From Neofamilia sp964346535 (lineage in GTDB: Bacteria; Bacillota; Clostridia; Tissierellales; Peptoniphilaceae), in the NCBI GenBank assembly GCA_964346535.1, contig CAYFUN010000002.1:1-64000 (forward strand): DNA of 64,000 nt. Reading direction: 5' to 3'. The notes beneath the pieces were generated by a model, which saw only the letters and a list, made by a program, of their open reading frames with translations, did not search any database and was not told the DNA's origin. The translations under genes were made by a program, and so were the position numbers. Positions 1 to 7,312 of the stretch are shown one piece after another (within the stretch, counting starts at the first letter, position 1; the number at the start of each line of letters is the position of its first letter).

Positions 1-384
1 CTGCCATTCAGCTGTGTTGAAGCCCTAGTCCAAATCTCTGATTTGGCTAACAGGTCTTATGCAAAAGATTCCCAAGAGACCAACCGTAGGGCAGGTCGAT
101 TGGTTGAATCTGACTGCCAGCTCCCTTAGCCTCCTCCTGAGGTGGCAACTAATTAAGTTAATGAGAAAGATTATGCGTCAGAACATCTTTCGTATTCGGC
201 GAAGCAAACCACAACTCACTAAAAAGAAAGAGAAACTATTTTTCTAAACTCTTTTAGCAATTGGCGAAGCCTTTCAAAAACCCACAAAAAACCCCTATGT
301 AACATCAACTTTACATAAATTCCTAGAAGATTTGCTAGAAAAATCCCCAAATACAAGTATAATAAAATAAAAAGGAGGCAAAAA
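1..384. other. Left-edge region without a supportable gene
   Basis: No reading frame here has a ribosome site or recognisable product. The left part (about 20-125) resembles 1227-1278: both hold an AGCCCTAGT-CAAATCT block and a GATTGG-GAATCTGA block, in swapped order. The sequence GGCGAAGC recurs at about 199-206 and 261-268. The last 30 bases before position 385 hold a likely promoter and ribosome site for the next gene. The rest may be the remnant of a dispersed repeat. Confidence 0.5.
358..378 (+). promoter_or_regulatory. -10 box and ribosome site of the XRE regulator gene
   Basis: A perfect TATAAT lies at 358-363 and a strong AAAGGAGG at 371-378, seven bases before the ATG at 385. No good -35 hexamer is present at 17 bases. 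The -10 to ATG distance is only about 21 bases, so the leader would be very short. Confidence 0.5.
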
Positions 385-903
385 ATGACCCTAGGAGAAA
401 AAATTCAAAAACTAAGAAAAGAAAAACAAATGAGCCAAGAAGACCTAGCAGAAAAACTAAAAGTTTCCAGACAAACTATATCACGCTGGGAACAAGACCA
501 GGCCCTTCCTGACCTTTCAAACATAATCGCCTTAGGAAAAATATTTTCCGTATCCATAGACGACCTGGTCCAAACAGACCTAGAAAACTTAAAAGACAAC
601 AAAGACACAATAGGCCTTGCCAAAGACCTTTACTCCTACAAAATGAAAGTAACCTTTGGCATTATCCTAATAACCATAGGCATAATAATGGCTATCGGCC
701 TAAGTATCTACGGCTCAATAGATGGTGGACATGTATACTCCGATAACGGCCCGAGCCTCAACGGCCTGCCAGCATTTTTATATATACACGAGCTCTACTG
801 GGTATACTTCCTAGCAGCTGCCCTTGCTTTAATAGGCCTAGGTCTAACAGGAATTTTAAATAAACTAGGAGTTTTTGGCAAAGAAGATAAAGAAGAAAAA
901 TAA
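385..903 (+). CDS. XRE-family regulator with C-terminal membrane segments
   Basis: Cytoplasmic helix-turn-helix DNA-binding domain (about residues 1-65; the SRQTISRWE recognition helix is typical of the XRE/Cro family), followed by a short linker and two hydrophobic stretches (about 88-112 and 132-158) that should be transmembrane helices. The 172-residue layout matches small membrane-tethered XRE regulators common in Firmicutes, whose signals are mostly unknown. The start is fixed by AAAGGAGG at 371-378. It stands alone: no partner gene is adjacent, and a terminator follows at 918-948. Autoregulation is common in this class but is not shown here. The DNA-binding call is firm; the sensory role is inference. 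Confidence 0.85.
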   Translation: MTLGEKIQKLRKEKQMSQEDLAEKLKVSRQTISRWEQDQALPDLSNIIALGKIFSVSIDDLVQTDLENLKDNKDTIGLAKDLYSYKMKVTFGIILITIGIIMAIGLSIYGSIDGGHVYSDNGPSLNGLPAFLYIHELYWVYFLAAALALIGLGLTGILNKLGVFGKEDKEEK

Positions 904-917
904 ACAAAATAATTTTT

Positions 918-948
918 AGGGTTTATCTCGTGAAGATAGACCCTTTTT
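918..948 (+). terminator. Terminator after the XRE gene
   Basis: AGGGT-t-TATCT pairs with AGATA-g-ACCCT and is followed by a T run, 14 bases after the XRE stop codon. Confidence 0.75.
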
Positions 949-1290
949 CCAATTCAAAAATCCATTTTTCATTTGAGTGACAAATTGGGTGACATTTCAA
1001 AAAACTTTGTCCCAAATACCACATCATATTTGGGACAAATCTATTTACATAATTTTGACCGTCATTTTGACCGACATAAAATTTTTGTTTCATTGTTCTT
1101 GTCTTGGCAACGGCAAAGTCACTTAATGTTTTTTTATCAAGTACATAAGCTTCGCTATTAAATACAAAGTTATAAGTAAAAACTCTTTTTCATCTTCAAA
1201 ACAATTCTCAGCTCTTGGGGAAGGGACCGAAGGGAAGTTTGATTGGCTAGAATCTGATTGCTAAAGCCCTAGTTCAAATCTTTCTCCTAG
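949..1290. other. Non-coding region with inverted repeats
   Basis: No credible gene. It holds a perfect 12-bp inverted repeat (1006-1039, listed separately), a short tandem TTTTGACCG repeat (about 1053-1075), and at 1227-1278 the block that resembles positions 20-125. The remainder is AT-rich without recognised features. Confidence 0.5.
1006..1039. repeat. Perfect 12-bp inverted repeat
   Basis: TTTGTCCCAAAT at 1006-1017 is the exact reverse complement of ATTTGGGACAAA at 1028-1039, with a 10-base loop. No T run follows, so this is not an ordinary terminator. It could be an operator, an RNA hairpin or the end of a decayed element. Confidence 0.6.
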
Positions 1291-1329
1291 CCCCACACAA
1301 TGTGGGGACATTCCTTTAGGTGTGTCCCC
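1291..1329. repeat. GGGGAC hairpin repeat, copy 1 (with an overlapping second hairpin)
   Basis: GGGGACA (1304-1310) pairs with TGTCCCC (1323-1329). An alternative hairpin, CCCCACA-caa-TGTGGGG (1291-1307), shares the GGGG block, so the two folds exclude each other. This is the first of eight related copies in the window. Confidence 0.7.
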
Positions 1330-1340
1330 TTATCCCAAAC

Positions 1341-1366
1341 AAAAAAAGACGCCTCTTAGACGTCTT
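1341..1366 (-). terminator. Terminator of the sortase gene
   Basis: Read on the minus strand, AAGACG pairs with CGTCTT around a 9-base loop and runs into a string of seven T. It lies just past the sortase stop codon at 1370. Confidence 0.75.
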
Positions 1367-1369
1367 AAC

Positions 1370-2221
1370 TTACTTTCTTATTAAATACCTAATCAAGCTA
1401 TAAAAATTTCTAAAAACTGCCAAATACAAAACTACAGTTAAAAGATAAGTTCCGTACTTTAGAAGTTTAGAAGAAAGATCTGGTCCCTCACTGTGAATGT
1501 CGGCGAAAGACTCAAGACCTTCAAGCTCAGGATTTTCTTTTTCCTCTTCAACTCTAACACCATTGACAAGTAACCTGTCAGGTCTAGGCGGTCTCAGTGG
1601 ATGACAGGCCATTAGTGAAACCATGTCCCTGTCGCCCTTGGCCTTTAACAAATCCCAATCATAAGGCCCAATAACTTCCTTGTCAACAACCTCGTACTCT
1701 AAAAGACCAGTAGGCCCATCAAGATAAAACTTGTCACCAGCAACAAGGTCGTCGATTTTAAAAAACATCAAGTCCCCCCACCAGCCTCTGTGGCCAGCAA
1801 TAATGGACCTTTGTCCCTTGCCGCCAATAGGAAGGGCCGACTCTTAAAGTTGGGCCACTCCCCAATCAAGATGGTCATAAGTCGCATCAAGATAAACAGG
1901 TTTTATAATATCAAGTTTGGGAATATAAAGAAAAGAAAAAGCCTGGTCCTTATCAAAATCAAGATCATAACTGGCCTCAAGCTCGCCCTCTTGGTCATCT
2001 CTAAAAGAATCCACCAAAAGATTAAAAGTCTGGTCCATCAGCCTTTGATTATAAGCAACAAACTGCCTAGCATCAAGATCTTCCTTGGCCTTAAAATCCT
2101 CATAAGTATTAGAAGCAGAAAGCTCCCTAAAAGAAATCCTAGTCAGCCCCCAAAGCGGCAAAGCCAAACCAAAAATCACCAAAACATATCCAATTACAAC
2201 CCATGGAGATTTTTTTCTCAT
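1370..2221 (-). pseudogene. Class C sortase interrupted by an in-frame TAA
   Basis: Class C sortases are membrane transpeptidases that polymerise pilin subunits. The 5' part (2221-1844) encodes a signal/membrane segment and the start of the sortase domain (IPKLDIIKPVY). It ends in TAA at 1844-1846 (codon 126). Past that stop the same frame is open to 1370 and continues the family sequence without a break (ALPIGG, AGHRGW, LMACHP, PDRLLV, C-terminal membrane helix). Catalytic His (codon 144), Cys (206) and Arg (216) are all present. The lesion is therefore one nonsense codon, not a frameshift. AAAGGAGGGAG precedes the ATG. No pilin or LPXTG protein is nearby. An internal TTG at 1771 is too far in to restore function, because it lies after the His. 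A sequencing error is the main alternative. Confidence 0.85.
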
Positions 2222-2474
2222 TTCTCCCTCCTTTATATAAATATGTTATTTTTTATGCAGATATTGTGGTTTCACCGAGGACAGGCCCCTTTTGTTTGGC
2301 CAATCAAAATTTCTTGTGATTTCACTGGGGACAGACAGCTTTGTTTAAAAGGGGACACACCTAAAGGAATGTCCCCTGACGCAGAAGCAAAACTTAATCA
2401 AAAAAATCGAAGATTTTGGCTAGGGCTTCGAATGTCCCCTTACACACTTCCCGCAAACACAGCTTACAAAAATA
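2222..2474. other. Repeat-bearing intergenic region
   Basis: No gene is supported. The stretch holds two related units, each a TTGTGRT-TTCAC motif followed by a GAGGACA or GGGGACA motif (about 2262-2300 and 2309-2330), then hairpin repeat copy 2, then a GGCTAGGGCTTCGA block (about 2419-2432) that resembles, inverted, the GAAGCCCTAG block near position 20. Confidence 0.5.
2351..2376. repeat. GGGGAC hairpin repeat, copy 2
   Basis: GGGGACA (2351-2357) and TGTCCCC (2370-2376) flank a CACCTAAAGGAA-type core. It is preceded by two degenerate half-units at about 2262-2330. Confidence 0.75.
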
Positions 2475-2513
2475 AAAAAACGGGAACAGATTTGAATGTC
2501 TGTTCCCGTTTTA
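2475..2513 (-). terminator. Terminator of the histidine-degradation operon
   Basis: A perfect 10-bp stem (CGGGAACAGA at 2481-2490, TCTGTTCCCG at 2499-2508) lies 10 bases past the ftcD stop. T runs on both sides make it potentially bidirectional. Confidence 0.85.
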
Positions 2514-2522
2514 ATTTTATTC

Positions 2523-3428
2523 TTACTTGCTCATTGAGTCTAGTAGTCTTTTTTCTAAAATTTGGTTGATGTCGAAGTTTTCGATTTGAAGGTAGTATTC
2601 TGCTGCGTCTAGCATTGACTTCATTGGTACTGTTCCAATTACTTCTGATCCTACTACATTTACGCCATATCTTCTGGCTTCCATTTTCACCATTTCAAAG
2701 GCTTGGTATACTCTAGTTTTTTCGTAGTTTACTAGGTTCATTGATACTTGGGTAATGTTTCTTTCTTCTACTTTTAGGCCGATTCCTTTAACGTATCTTA
2801 GGCCGCCACCAATGTGTCTAACTTTTTTTGCAATTGCGTTTGCGATTTCTACGTCTGGTGTGTCTAGGTTAATGTTAAAGGCTACTAGTGGAACTCTAGC
2901 TCCTACTGCTGTTGCTCCGCTTTTCTTGTTCATTTCTCTTGGGCCGTAATCTGGTTCCCATCCTTCTTCGTGGATTTTGTCAAAGAAAGCTTCGTATTGG
3001 CCTTTTCTAACTTTTGCCAGGTTTTGTCTTTCTGGTTTTGTTGCTGCGTCTTCGTATAGGTAAACTGGAATGCCCATGTCTCCCATTACTTTTCCTACTT
3101 CGTTAGCTAAGGCTATACATTCGTCCATTGTCACTTCTGATACTGGTGTAAATGGTACTACATCTGTTGCTCCCATTCTTGGGTGGGCGCCTTCGTGAGT
3201 TGACATGTCTATTAGTTCTGTTGCAACTTTAATGGCGTTTATTACTGCTTCTTTTACTTTTTCTGGTTCGCCTATTACTGTTACTACTGACCTGTTGTGG
3301 TCTGGGTCTGATGAGTAGTCTAATAAAGTTACGTCTTCTATTTTTCTAATTTCGTCAACAATTTTTTCTACTTTTTCAAGGTCTCTACCTTCTGAAAAAT
3401 TTGGTACACATTCAACTAATCTTGCCAT
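2523..3428 (-). CDS. ftcD: Glutamate formimidoyltransferase
   Basis: Transfers the formimino group from N-formimino-L-glutamate to tetrahydrofolate, releasing glutamate: the step that links histidine breakdown to one-carbon metabolism. The 301-residue product begins MARLVECVPNFSEGRD, the characteristic N-terminus of the transferase. It has both transferase subdomains and lacks the fused cyclodeaminase of the animal enzyme; that activity is encoded by fchA two genes upstream. AAGGAGAAT precedes the ATG. It is the last gene of the hutI-fchA-fhs-ftcD operon, 25 bases after fhs, and a strong terminator follows. Catalysis in the cytoplasm is expected. Confidence 0.95.
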   Translation of the reverse strand: MARLVECVPNFSEGRDLEKVEKIVDEIRKIEDVTLLDYSSDPDHNRSVVTVIGEPEKVKEAVINAIKVATELIDMSTHEGAHPRMGATDVVPFTPVSEVTMDECIALANEVGKVMGDMGIPVYLYEDAATKPERQNLAKVRKGQYEAFFDKIHEEGWEPDYGPREMNKKSGATAVGARVPLVAFNINLDTPDVEIANAIAKKVRHIGGGLRYVKGIGLKVEERNITQVSMNLVNYEKTRVYQAFEMVKMEARRYGVNVVGSEVIGTVPMKSMLDAAEYYLQIENFDINQILEKRLLDSMSK

Positions 3429-3453
3429 TTTAATATTCTCCTTAAGATATCTT

Positions 3454-5136
3454 TTAGAATAATCCTACTATTTCTCCGTTTGCTAGTATATCAATTTTGT
3501 TTGCTGCTGGAACTTTTGGTAGTCCTGGCATGGTCATTATATCTCCAGTTAGGGCTACTATAAAGCCTGCTCCTCTTGATAGTTTAAAGTTTCTTACTGT
3601 GATCCTAAAGCCTTCAGGTCTTGCTAGTAGGCTTGGGTCATCTGAGAATGAGTATTGGGTCTTTGCCATACAAATTGGTAATTTGTCGTAGCCAAGTTTT
3701 TCGTAGTCTCTGATTGCTTTTTGGGCTGCTTTTGTAAAGTCTACTCCGTCTGCTCCATAGATTTCTCTGGCTATGGTTTCGATTTTTTCTGGGATGCTTT
3801 GGTTTACATCATATAGGAATTTAAAGTTTGCATCTCCTCTGTCTACTACTTCTACTACTTTTTTAGCTAGGTCGATGGCTCCGTCTCCACCCTTTGCCCA
3901 AACTTCTATTGGCACTGCTTCTACTCCCATTAGTTTACATTTTTCAACGATTAGGTCGATTTCTGCTTGGGTGTCTGTTGGGAATTTGTTTATTGCAACT
4001 ATTGGTTCGATGCCGAATTTTCTAACATTTTCTATGTGTTTTTCAAGGTTTGGCATGCCTAGGGCAAGTTTTTCTAAGTCTTCGTTGCCTAATTCTTCTT
4101 TAGCTGCTCCACCGTGGTGTTTTAAAGCTCTTACTGTTGCTACTAGTACTGTTGCGTCTGGTTCGAAGCCGCCGTATCTAGCTGTAATGTTAAAGAATTT
4201 TTCTGCTCCTAGGTCAGCACCGAATCCTGCTTCTGTTACTACATAGTCGCCAAGTTTTAGGCCCATGTTTAGAGCTGTTACTGAGTTACTTCCGTGGGCA
4301 ATGTTGGCAAATGGTCCACCGTGAATAATTGCTGGTGTGTTTTCTAGAGTTTGAACTAGGTTTGGATTTATTGCATCTTTTAATATAAGGGCACAAGCGC
4401 CTTGGGCTTCTATGTCTCTGGCATAGATTGGCTCGTTCTTTCTATTGTAGGCAATTACTATGTCGCCTATTCTTCTCTTTAGGTCTTCTAGGTCTGTTGC
4501 TAGACAGAAGATGGCCATTATTTCTGATGCTACTGTTATATCGAAGCCGTCTTCTCTTGGTACTCCGTTTGGTTTCCCGCCTAGGCCTACTACTATATTT
4601 CTTAGGGCCCTGTCGTTCATGTCTAAAACTCTTTTCCAAACTACTCTTCTTGTATCAATGTCAAGAAGGTTGCCTTGTTGGATGTGGTTGTCTAGTAGGG
4701 CTGAAATTAAGTTGTTGGCTGTTGTAATTGCGTGGAAGTCTCCTGTAAAGTGTAGGTTAATGTCTTCCATTGGCACAACTTGTGAGTAGCCTCCACCTGC
4801 TGCTCCACCTTTTACTCCAAATGATGGTCCAAGTGATGGTTCTCTAAGGGTTGTTATTGTCTTTTTGCCAATTTTGTTTAGGGCCATTGATAGACCAATG
4901 TTTACTGTAGTCTTTCCTTCTCCTGCTGGAGTTGGGTTAATGGCTGATACTAAAATTAGTTTTCCGTCTTCCTTGTCTTTTAATTCTTCTAAAAGTTTAA
5001 GGTCGATTTTTGCCTTATATTTTCCGTAGTGGATAAGGTAGTCTTCGCTAATGCCAATTTGTTTTGCTACTTCTGAGATTGGTAGCATTGTAGCTTCTTG
5101 TGCTATTTGTACGTCTGTTTTGAATTCTTGTGTCAT
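3454..5136 (-). CDS. fhs: Formate--tetrahydrofolate ligase
   Basis: Interconverts formate + ATP + tetrahydrofolate and 10-formyl-tetrahydrofolate. In this operon the likely direction is ATP formation with release of formate from the formimino group of histidine. The 560-residue length is usual for the family, and the ATP-binding TPAGEGKTT motif lies at about residues 69-77. The start follows AAGGAGT. It is 16 bases downstream of fchA and 25 upstream of ftcD. The methenyl-THF cyclohydrolase (FolD) needed between FchA and Fhs is not in this window. Confidence 0.97.
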   Translation of the reverse strand: MTQEFKTDVQIAQEATMLPISEVAKQIGISEDYLIHYGKYKAKIDLKLLEELKDKEDGKLILVSAINPTPAGEGKTTVNIGLSMALNKIGKKTITTLREPSLGPSFGVKGGAAGGGYSQVVPMEDINLHFTGDFHAITTANNLISALLDNHIQQGNLLDIDTRRVVWKRVLDMNDRALRNIVVGLGGKPNGVPREDGFDITVASEIMAIFCLATDLEDLKRRIGDIVIAYNRKNEPIYARDIEAQGACALILKDAINPNLVQTLENTPAIIHGGPFANIAHGSNSVTALNMGLKLGDYVVTEAGFGADLGAEKFFNITARYGGFEPDATVLVATVRALKHHGGAAKEELGNEDLEKLALGMPNLEKHIENVRKFGIEPIVAINKFPTDTQAEIDLIVEKCKLMGVEAVPIEVWAKGGDGAIDLAKKVVEVVDRGDANFKFLYDVNQSIPEKIETIAREIYGADGVDFTKAAQKAIRDYEKLGYDKLPICMAKTQYSFSDDPSLLARPEGFRITVRNFKLSRGAGFIVALTGDIMTMPGLPKVPAANKIDILANGEIVGLF

Positions 5137-5152
5137 AAGTTACTCCTTTGTA

Positions 5153-5716
5153 TTAGTTTATTTTATAGTCGTTTATTACGCTATTAAATTCGTCAATTTT
5201 TTCTTGGTCTTTTACTAGTGGAAGGTTGGCTTCTATATTCATAATGCAGCCGTTTGTTCCAATTTTTGCTAGTTCTAGGCCAATTTCTAGGTCTGATTGG
5301 CAGTTTGGATTTGTTTTGCCGTTGACTTCGTTTGCTATTTCATAGACTCTGTGACAAAGTTTTGCGTTGTTCATTGGGCTTGTTGCTCCAACTATTCCTG
5401 CGTGGGCGATAGCTTTTTTTCTCGCTTCTTTTTCTTCGTCTGTTTCTTTTGGAAGTTTGTAGGCGTCTCTAATTACTCCGTAGGCATTGGCGTCTTCAAC
5501 TACGCCTTTTAATAGCTTGTCTCTTAGATCTTCTAGCTCTTTGGCATATTCAAGTTGTTTTTCTGCTGGAAGGCCAAAGTCTTTTTTTGTTGATAGCTTG
5601 CATACCATGCCTATTAGGCCACAGGCTTTTGCTCCTGCTAGGGCTGATGCTGATCCGCCTCCTACTGTTACGTCATCAGTATCAAGAATTAGGTCTAATA
5701 CGTGTTTGAAATCCAT
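5153..5716 (-). CDS. fchA: Formimidotetrahydrofolate cyclodeaminase
   Basis: Converts 5-formimino-THF to 5,10-methenyl-THF plus ammonia, consuming the product of FtcD. The glycine-rich stretch VTVGGGSASALAGA (about 16-29) and the SPMNNAKLC region fit the FTCD_C/FchA helical domain. At 187 residues it is slightly shorter than the usual 200-210, but no truncation is apparent. AAGGAG precedes the ATG. It sits 19 bases after hutI and 16 before fhs, so translation in one mRNA is likely. Confidence 0.93.
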   Translation of the reverse strand: MDFKHVLDLILDTDDVTVGGGSASALAGAKACGLIGMVCKLSTKKDFGLPAEKQLEYAKELEDLRDKLLKGVVEDANAYGVIRDAYKLPKETDEEKEARKKAIAHAGIVGATSPMNNAKLCHRVYEIANEVNGKTNPNCQSDLEIGLELAKIGTNGCIMNIEANLPLVKDQEKIDEFNSVINDYKIN

Positions 5717-5735
5717 TTTTTTCTCCTTACAAATT

Positions 5736-6986
5736 TTAATAAACTAACTTTCTGTCTTGTACAACAACTTTTCCGTGTTTGATTACTGTTTCTACAAAGT
5801 TGGATCCGTGTCTATAAACTACGTTTCTGTAGTCGTCTGTGTCCCAAATTTGTAGGTCTGCATATTTTCCTTCTTCTAAGGATCCGTAATCTCTATCTAA
5901 TCTTAAAGCCTTGGCGGCATTTAAGGTTGCTGCCCTAAGGGCTTCTGCTGGTGTTAGTCCATGTCTTTTACAAACTAGGTCCATGCAGATGGTCATTGAA
6001 ACTGTATAGTCTCCTGGGTTTATATTTGTTGCTATGGCTACGTCCATACCCCTGTCAACTAGGTGTCTAGCGTCAGCAAGGTTGTCGTCATATTTTTTTA
6101 CATAGTCAGTTGTTGGTAGGACAATTCCAACTGTCTTGTTTGCTATCATGGTGTCAATGGCATCTTCTGTAATGTAGTTTAGGTGAGCTACACAGTAGGC
6201 TCCTTCTTCTGCTGCCATTTTTGATGCGCCAATTGAGGATAATTCGTCGCCGTGAATTGTTGCTGCTAGGCCTAGGTCCTTGGCTTTTTGTAAATATCTT
6301 CTGCCTTGGTCGATGGAAAAGATTGAATCTTCTACCCAAATGTCAACCATGGACGCCAATTTTTCTTCTGCAACTACAGGCATAACTTCTTTGAGCATAA
6401 AGTCTAGGTAGGCTTCCTTGCCCATTTCCTTGTCCCAGTCGTGGCCACCAAGATATGTTGCAACTAGAGTTTGTGGAACTTTGTCCCTTAATGCTTTTAT
6501 TACCCTAAGTTGGGTAAGTTCAACATCTTTATCTATGCCATAGCCAGATTTTATTTCAATTGTTGTTGTTCCGTTAAGAAGAAGGGTCTTTAATTTTTCC
6601 TCTCCTTCTTTTAAAAGGCCGTCAAAGCCTGCCTCTCTTGTTTGAACTATTGATGATTCTAATCCTGTTAGGCCGATTTTTACGTTTTTCTTAATTTCGT
6701 CTGGGTCTGTCATTGTAAGTTTTGCTACATATTCGTCTAGCCTGTCGCCACCAAATACTAGGTGGGTGTGGGGGTCTACAAAACCAGGAAGAACTGTTTT
6801 TTCTGTACAGTCTATAATTTCAGTTTGGTCATCGATCTCCCCTTTTAAGTTTTCAAAAAGGTCAATCTTCTTTATTTTTTCTCCTTCAATTAATAGACTA
6901 TAGCCTTCTAAAGCCCCTGTTATGTCCTCATTTTTTTCTTTTAAGGTGAGTAGGGATTTACAATTCTTTAAAAGTATTTTCTTCAC
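5736..6986 (-). CDS. hutI: Imidazolonepropionase
   Basis: Opens the imidazolone ring of 4-imidazolone-5-propionate to give N-formimino-L-glutamate, the substrate of FtcD. This metal-dependent amidohydrolase of 416 residues has the metal-binding PGFVDPHTHLVFGG motif (HTH at 73-75), IHGDEL and ATNINPGD motifs, all typical of HutI. The start is GTG at 6986, set by AAGGAGG seven bases upstream. It is the first gene of the operon and sits about 200 bases behind a sigma-54 promoter (7196-7211). The earlier enzymes HutH and HutU are not in this window, so they must be encoded elsewhere or the substrate comes from another route. Confidence 0.96.
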   Translation of the reverse strand: MKKILLKNCKSLLTLKEKNEDITGALEGYSLLIEGEKIKKIDLFENLKGEIDDQTEIIDCTEKTVLPGFVDPHTHLVFGGDRLDEYVAKLTMTDPDEIKKNVKIGLTGLESSIVQTREAGFDGLLKEGEEKLKTLLLNGTTTIEIKSGYGIDKDVELTQLRVIKALRDKVPQTLVATYLGGHDWDKEMGKEAYLDFMLKEVMPVVAEEKLASMVDIWVEDSIFSIDQGRRYLQKAKDLGLAATIHGDELSSIGASKMAAEEGAYCVAHLNYITEDAIDTMIANKTVGIVLPTTDYVKKYDDNLADARHLVDRGMDVAIATNINPGDYTVSMTICMDLVCKRHGLTPAEALRAATLNAAKALRLDRDYGSLEEGKYADLQIWDTDDYRNVVYRHGSNFVETVIKHGKVVVQDRKLVY

Positions 6987-7195
6987 AGCTTGTCCTCCTT
7001 AGTTTTTATCTATATTTAAATTTACTTATTTACGATTTAATCGCCCTGCTATGAGGGCGAAATAAACTTGAGCTTCATCTAACATATCTAGGTTCTTTTA
7101 ATTTTACCAGAATTAAATTTCCCTAGATCTCCAGGTCTTTAGGACCGACAATAACTTTCTTCCAAAATATTGGATTGCTAACACTTATATATATC
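6987..7195 (-). promoter_or_regulatory. Long structured leader of the hut operon
   Basis: About 200 bases lie between the sigma-54 promoter and the hutI GTG. They contain a perfect 7-bp hairpin (TCGCCCT at 7041-7047, AGGGCGA at 7054-7060) and a weaker one near 7118-7139 (CCTAGATCT/AGGTCTTTAGG). No T run follows, so neither is a terminator as written. I recognise no riboswitch class. Confidence 0.45.
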
Positions 7196-7211
7196 GCAAG
7201 AACCGTGCCAA
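7196..7211 (-). promoter_or_regulatory. Sigma-54 (-24/-12) promoter of the hut operon
   Basis: The minus strand reads TTGGCACGGTTCTTGC, an excellent match to the sigma-54 consensus TGGCAC-N5-TTGC with GG and GC at the required spacing. It faces hutI. The gene for a sigma-54 activator is immediately upstream, on the same strand. Confidence 0.88.
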
Positions 7212-7225
7212 GTTTTTTTATGGAC

Positions 7226-7242
7226 TTGTCAAGCTTTGACAA
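7226..7242. promoter_or_regulatory. Inverted repeat beside the sigma-54 promoter
   Basis: TTGTCAA-gct-TTGACAA is a perfect 7-bp inverted repeat with a 3-base spacer, about 15 bases upstream of the -24 element. It is a candidate activator site, although enhancer sites of sigma-54 systems usually lie farther away. Confidence 0.4.
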
Positions 7243-7312
7243 TGGGGTTTTCAATTTTGTGTTTAGATTTTGTGCCTAGTTTTTAAACGATTTTTGTATT
7301 TTTGTTTAGTTT

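Noticed and set aside
59..247. Open frame of 62 codons at the left edge
   Set aside because: No ribosome site, no recognisable product, and it overlaps repeat-like sequence.
973..1161. Open frame of 62 codons
   Set aside because: No ribosome site; it reads through the 12-bp inverted repeat and a small tandem repeat.
1844..1846. Programmed read-through of the TAA in the sortase gene
   Set aside because: TAA is not used for selenocysteine or pyrrolysine, and no stimulatory structure is evident. A mutation or base-call error is simpler.
1790..2569. Long plus-strand open frame of 259 codons
   Set aside because: It lies antisense to the sortase gene and across the intergenic repeats, has no ribosome site, and its basic, serine-rich product looks like a shadow.
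4428..4789. Overlapping plus-strand open frames within fhs
   Set aside because: Antisense shadows of a strongly conserved enzyme.
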